Assembly (NCBI GenBank): GCA_039621445.1
Contig: CP154956.1
Coordinates: 76,112,192-76,176,191 of the forward strand
Direction: 5' to 3'
DNA length: 64,000 bases
Source of the DNA: Euglena gracilis
Taxonomy: Eukaryota > Euglenida > Euglenophyceae > Euglenales
Made by a program: the position numbers and the translations under genes. Positions 60,000 through 64,000 of the stretch are shown piece by piece. The notes under the pieces were generated by a model. That model saw nothing but the letters and a program-made list of their open reading frames with translations, was not told the DNA's origin and made no database searches. How positions within the stretch are numbered: the stretch's first letter is position 1; each line of letters begins with the position of its first letter.

Positions 60000-61970
60000 C
60001 AACTTCGACACATCGAAGCATGAGTCCAAAAGTGCGCTAAAACACTGAACCAAGTCCTACAATTTGATGAAGACAGTCACAAGGCCGTTTTCGACAAGCT
60101 GGACTTCCTTTGGCAATATATCCAAGAATTTGGACAATTTTGCCAAAAGAATTTTAACTCCAGTACAATGGGCCTACAGAACCTCCGCCAAGGGTTTGAC
60201 GCATTTTTGCGCAACACCTTGGTACAAAGCTTCCAACAGGTACAAGAGACCCTCCACACCCAGGAATCGCGGAGTAACGCAAACTTTTCACATTTACAAC
60301 AAAACCTATAACTGCTCTTTGTACATAGTTTTCGCGTATTTGTGCAAAATTGTGATGCAAATTCGCTTTTTCATCACCCAGACACAAAATGTGTTCTTGG
60401 GACTGTTGTACAACATTGGACAAAGTTGAAAAGTGCTCAAATGAGACATATGAGCCAAGTTCCGCACCCGTAGGCGCTTTATCCCGTTGTTGTAACCGAG
60501 ACTGCGTTTCTTGCGTTGCAAAATTTTTTTCCAGTTGCGGATTGCTCGTTTGCAACAAACTTCCTGCAAATGCGTGAAGTTTCCAACACTTTGACCACAT
60601 TGCACACTCAAGTGGCGGAAATCATACATCGGCAGGATTTCCTCCATGAAAGGTGGCAAAACGACATACAAACACTTGAAACTGCTTCCAATGCGCTACA
60701 AACCGCTACGGGCGGAACGCCAATCCCGCGATGCGGTGATTCTTAGCTTAAAAACCGCAAATGCGGAACTCGAAGACCGAGAAACGGTCATAACTACCAT
60801 CCGAACCGCGAATGCGGACCTCCAAATCGCGTTTGCAGACCTGAAAACCGCTTTTGCGGAAGTTTCGGGATTACAAACTGCAATTTGGGACTTACAACGC
60901 CTCTTTGCGAAACTTCCACCAAAAATCCCAGTATGGGAGCACTACGATCCACTGTAACCGATTTGTCATCAGTTACACAAGTTGTACAATCAGTTACACG
61001 CGGATTTGAACAAAATCGAATCCGCGTTTTCGCACTTGCACAAACGGTGCAATGCTATTGAAAGATCAATTCCGGATATCACCGGCATTGAAACTTCGAT
61101 TGCGGATTTGAATACTCAACACAAAACCTTACAATCCACCACTTACCATTTACAGAAACGCGTACAAGCACTTTCTACAAGGGTCTCCGGACTCCAACCA
61201 CCTTCGGATAGACAAACGGTTCGCGAAGTCTAACAACCCCTTGATTTTCGCACAGTTTACGATCAAATCCTTGTGAAAACTCAGGAAAACCTACAAGAAT
61301 TTTGTGAAACCTTGATGAGAACCGAAAATTCGGTCACCCAACAAGTTCTCACACTAAAACAACAAATTTCGATGTTGGAGAACCGACTTTCTTCAATGAC
61401 GGATGGCAAAACCGTTAGAAATTCGGTAGGGGTACCCCAACCCACGTTGGGTACCACAACCCCACAAACCAAGAATCTGTTGAACGCCCTTACAACCGCA
61501 ATGGAAACTTTGGTTAAACGGGTCCAGTTCTTGGACGCCACTTTTACAAAGCCTTCAGCGGCTTTTGACTCCATTGTTGACAAATTACCACTTTTTGAGG
61601 AGTTGCCCTCATACCGCAAACATATTAAGCGTTTGCAGTGTGATTTTGAACGGAGTTCGGACCTTTTCCAACTGGTTGGTTCGTTGGAACAAAGTATCCA
61701 AGATTTTGCATAGAGTTTGGATGAGATTCATGCAAAATCCCGCAACCCCCCGCTCTTTGCCCCTGAAAACCGTGTTTTCGGTGCTCAAAATGCAACTTCC
61801 AGCTCACAGCGCGATTTTTTGCGCAAGCAACCGAAGCAACTCGCGACTTTGTGCCTCAAGTTCGCAATTCTTCGGATGCCAAACCTTCCAAAGGCGCAGT
61901 ATGCGCACCCCTACAAGCATTGTGTACCAGGCAGCCACTCTTCCATGGCACTGTGTACCTGATACAATGG
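60000..61970 (+). pseudogene. decayed coiled-coil protein gene
   Basis: Plus-strand segments read as amphipathic helices: AVFDKLDFLWQYIQEFGQFC, VSNTLTTLHTQVAEIIHRQD, ADLQIAFADLKTAFAEVSGL, LNTQHKTLQSTTYHLQKRVQ, TQQVLTLKQQISMLENRLSS. From 60646 to 61970 one frame is used throughout, broken by TAA (60955), TAA (61231) and TAG (61711); before that another frame is used, with TGA and TAA stops. The motif ACCGCAAATGCGG, the island's palindrome, recurs inside the coding text (60750-60860), giving TANA/KTAFA repeats. No family recognised; stops could also be unrecognised introns. Confidence 0.45.
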
Positions 61971-62109
61971 GCCACGACCTACAATCTGGCTACGGCCGGG
62001 CGGTACACAGTGGCATGGTTAAACCATAAGGCAAAGAGATAATCTCAGAGCTAGCGAAAGCTTAGTGAAAGTAACTGGTTGTTAATTCAAGGTTACAGGG
62101 TTTGGTGCT

Positions 62110-62640
62110 TTGCAATTCTGTTCTAGAATTCTGAGGGCGAAGTCCCGTTTGAATAGAAGGTTTATTTCTTTCTTTTACAAAGCTCGAAAGAGCAAAAGTC
62201 ACTTTCATATAAGCGACTGCGGTCCCAGCAATTCTCTTTGCCTCTGTGCTTTGCAATCAAAGGGGATAATGGAAACAAATTTTATTGTTACTCCACCCAC
62301 GGGCTTTTCGGGAGGAAACCACAAGTGGAAAAGCCAGGGTTGGACGTACACTAACACTACTTTGGGCCCCATTGCCCTGGTTCATGTTGTGCGCGGTCCG
62401 GGTCCCAAGGGGGCCCAAAGTGACCACGAAGGGCCGTGGCGGCTCCAAGGCCTCCAATGGCCTTTTGAGGCCCCCCTGGCCCCCAAGGGGGCCCCACAGC
62501 CCACTTTGACCAAGCCAAGGGAAGGTAAAGGACGGGGAAGGTTGAGGGGGCCAACAGGCAACCCCCAAGGGGATGCGCAAGCCCCTCAGGGCTTTGCGCA
62601 AGCATGCACACCCCCTTAGTGGGCTTGGGGATTGCGCAAT
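62110..62640 (+). other. low-complexity open frame
   Basis: A plus frame is open from 62110 to 62619 with GGPGPKG-like text produced by GGCCCCCAAGGGGGCC-type palindromic repeats. I see no domain; it may be non-coding. 62641-62955 shows nothing further. Confidence 0.25.
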
Positions 62641-62959
62641 TCATTAAGAATGGCACAGAGTATACCAAGTAGTCTCCCAGCTGTAGCCCCCCCCAATTGT
62701 ACATTTTCTGTGCACAGGTCTCTGTTCTTTGTTTGGCATTCACTTGTGTTTTTGCATTCTGTATCAACAAACAATCAAACAAGTTCAAGCAAACAAGTCC
62801 AACTCATTGACCAATTATTGAAGATCAATTGATTGGACCTCAAAAGTTTTTTACATTCCCATTTTTCCACATCTTCATATTCACCAACACCAACACCCAC
62901 CCCACCTTTCCACCAAGGTGAAAACCTCCATCAGATGGCCCGATGGGCTCAAATTTAAA

Positions 62960-63140
62960 CGATCCTACGCAGGTTGCGCCACCAGGGGTCCCTTCCCAGG
63001 CACCTCAGGAGGGGTAACCACTACAATGTGGCCGCCACGGCCCTGCAATTTTTGGCTGCCATAGCCTTGCAGATGATTCTGGCCTTGCTGGTCTTGAGAA
63101 TGAAACTGGCCTCCGCGACCTTTGATATAATGGCACTTGT
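62960..63140 (-). pseudogene. DIRS gag-like fragment
   Basis: Minus strand GGQFHSQDQQGQNHLQGYGS, QKLQGRGGH, then TPPEVPGKGPLVAQPA. The Gly/Gln/His composition and GHGG/GYGS style match the DIRS-A, B and D gag regions. It abuts the 190-bp repeat, as DIRS-D does on the other side. Confidence 0.5.
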
Positions 63141-63830
63141 CTGTTAGTCGATACACGGCCAAATAGGTCGATCCACACCTATTTTTGGCCTACTCTGGGT
63201 CACTGATGTACTTTGGGTCATTGATGGACAGGGAAAGCACAAAATAGAGTCAGAAGATACGGCTGGTGTCCGCACACGGTTTAGGGAGTTAGGGTAAGGG
63301 CCAGGGCTCTGGGTTTGGGTTTGGGTTCAGGGTTGAGTTAGGCTTTAGGTAACCCGTTGAGTTAGGCTTTAGGTAACCCTGACCATAACCGTAACCCTAA
63401 CCCTAACCGGGCACCGCCGAAGCGGCTTGGTTCCGAAGACCCTTGAAGGGGGGGGGCACCGCGGAAGCGGCTTGGGTCCGAAGACCCTTGAAGGGGGGGG
63501 GGGGTGGGGGGCACCGCCAAAGCAGCTTGGGTCCGAAGACCCTTGGAGGGGGGGGCACCGCCGAAGCGGCTTGTTGAAGGAGGGACCACCACTAGAGCAG
63601 TTTGGGTTCGAAAACCCAGTTGTGGGGGGGGTACCGCCGAAGCGGCTTGGGCGTCCTCCCCTTGTACGGAAAAATGTTCCACCGCAGAAGCGGCTTGAGC
63701 ATTCGTCTCTTGTGAATTAAAATTTCTGTCGCTAAAGCGCCGTGAGCATTCGCCCGTTGTAAGGAAAGATTTTCTGTCGCCGTAGCGACTTCGTCTGCAT
63801 TCTGCAGTCCACGATGCGAACCTATTTAAC

Positions 63831-64000
63831 AAGCCGTAGTTAATACGCTCGTTTCCATTGTTAGCATTTGCGCCTTGCGTTTTTGATGAAAACTTTTGTG
63901 AAAATCGTAAAAGTTGTAAACATTTGTGTGAAAGGACCCAAAAAGGTAAGCAAAGGTGGAGGCTCAGGGTCTTTGTGATGCAGCGGTAGCCACATGTGCC
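63831..64000. other. no feature recognised
   Basis: Unique sequence at the window end with no ORF, repeat or RNA gene that I can support. Confidence 0.5.

Larger units (their letters stand above)
59495..63830. mobile_element. palindrome island P7 (CCGC..GCGG type) with inverted ends
   Basis: Left arm (59498-59650): repeats of CCAAGGGTCTTCGGACCC, AGCCGCTTCGGCGG, GCCGCATTTGCGG. Right arm (63405-63800): the same inverted (CACCGCCGAAGCGGCTTGG, TCCGAAGACCCTTG). In between lie decayed coiled-coil coding sequence and a gag-like fragment. It has the same architecture as the other islands but its own palindrome, CCGCnnnTGCGG. Confidence 0.55.

Noticed and set aside
1-64000. tRNA, rRNA, spliced-leader RNA or spliceosomal RNA genes
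   Set aside because: I looked for conserved elements, including the T-rich end of the spliced leader, and saw none that I could support.

Overview
This window is nuclear DNA of a euglenid, almost certainly Euglena gracilis or a close relative. The anchor is one gene. Nine exons spread over 18713-38878 join in frame into a 421-residue front-end fatty acid desaturase (cytochrome b5 domain with HPGG, then HDICHH, HNAHH and QIEHH boxes). I recognise it from memory as the Euglena Delta-8 desaturase that acts on C20 fatty acids. Two of its introns (32012-32743 and 37375-37639) lack GT-AG ends and have complementary termini with CAG near the 5' end and CTG near the 3' end, the signature of euglenid nonconventional introns. 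A splice acceptor 2 nt upstream of the ATG fits spliced-leader trans-splicing.

Layout. 1-16600: satellites, palindrome-rich repeat islands, foldback structures and degenerate TTAGGG-like tracts, with two decayed minus-strand ORFs, one carrying half a PHD finger. 16600-18712: two MITEs with 8-bp target duplications, then the gene's upstream region. 18713-38878: the desaturase gene, about 6 percent exon; its introns hold at least eight elements with terminal inverted repeats, most with near-perfect 8-bp target site duplications, plus microsatellites and a palindrome island. 38879-42874: CA/GCAC microsatellites invaded by two more MITEs, and an unassigned possibly coding stretch. 42875-58945: a nest of DIRS-like tyrosine-recombinase retrotransposons. 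DIRS-A (minus) and DIRS-B (plus) split a second copy of the AT-rich element that also sits in intron 2; DIRS-C (minus) carries a 1.9-kb insert between 285-bp direct repeats; DIRS-D is a fragment. 58946-64000: a 190-bp repeat with TTAGGG-like sequence, then a palindrome-flanked island holding a decayed coiled-coil gene.

How the parts connect. The window is one host gene in a sea of mobile DNA. The most interesting point is arithmetical. The MITEs here typically begin CAG, end CTG and duplicate 8 bp of target. In the two nonconventional introns exactly 3 nt precede CAG and 5 nt follow CTG, a sum of 8. If such a MITE landed in an exon, removing it with the last 3 nt of the left and the first 5 nt of the right target copy would restore the coding sequence exactly. 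The sequence therefore suggests a direct route from this transposon class to euglenid nonconventional introns.

Limits: all identifications come from reading the sequence and from memory of families; no searches were run. Boundaries of DIRS elements and palindrome islands are approximate, and homopolymer G/C runs may contain sequencing errors that affect apparent frameshifts.
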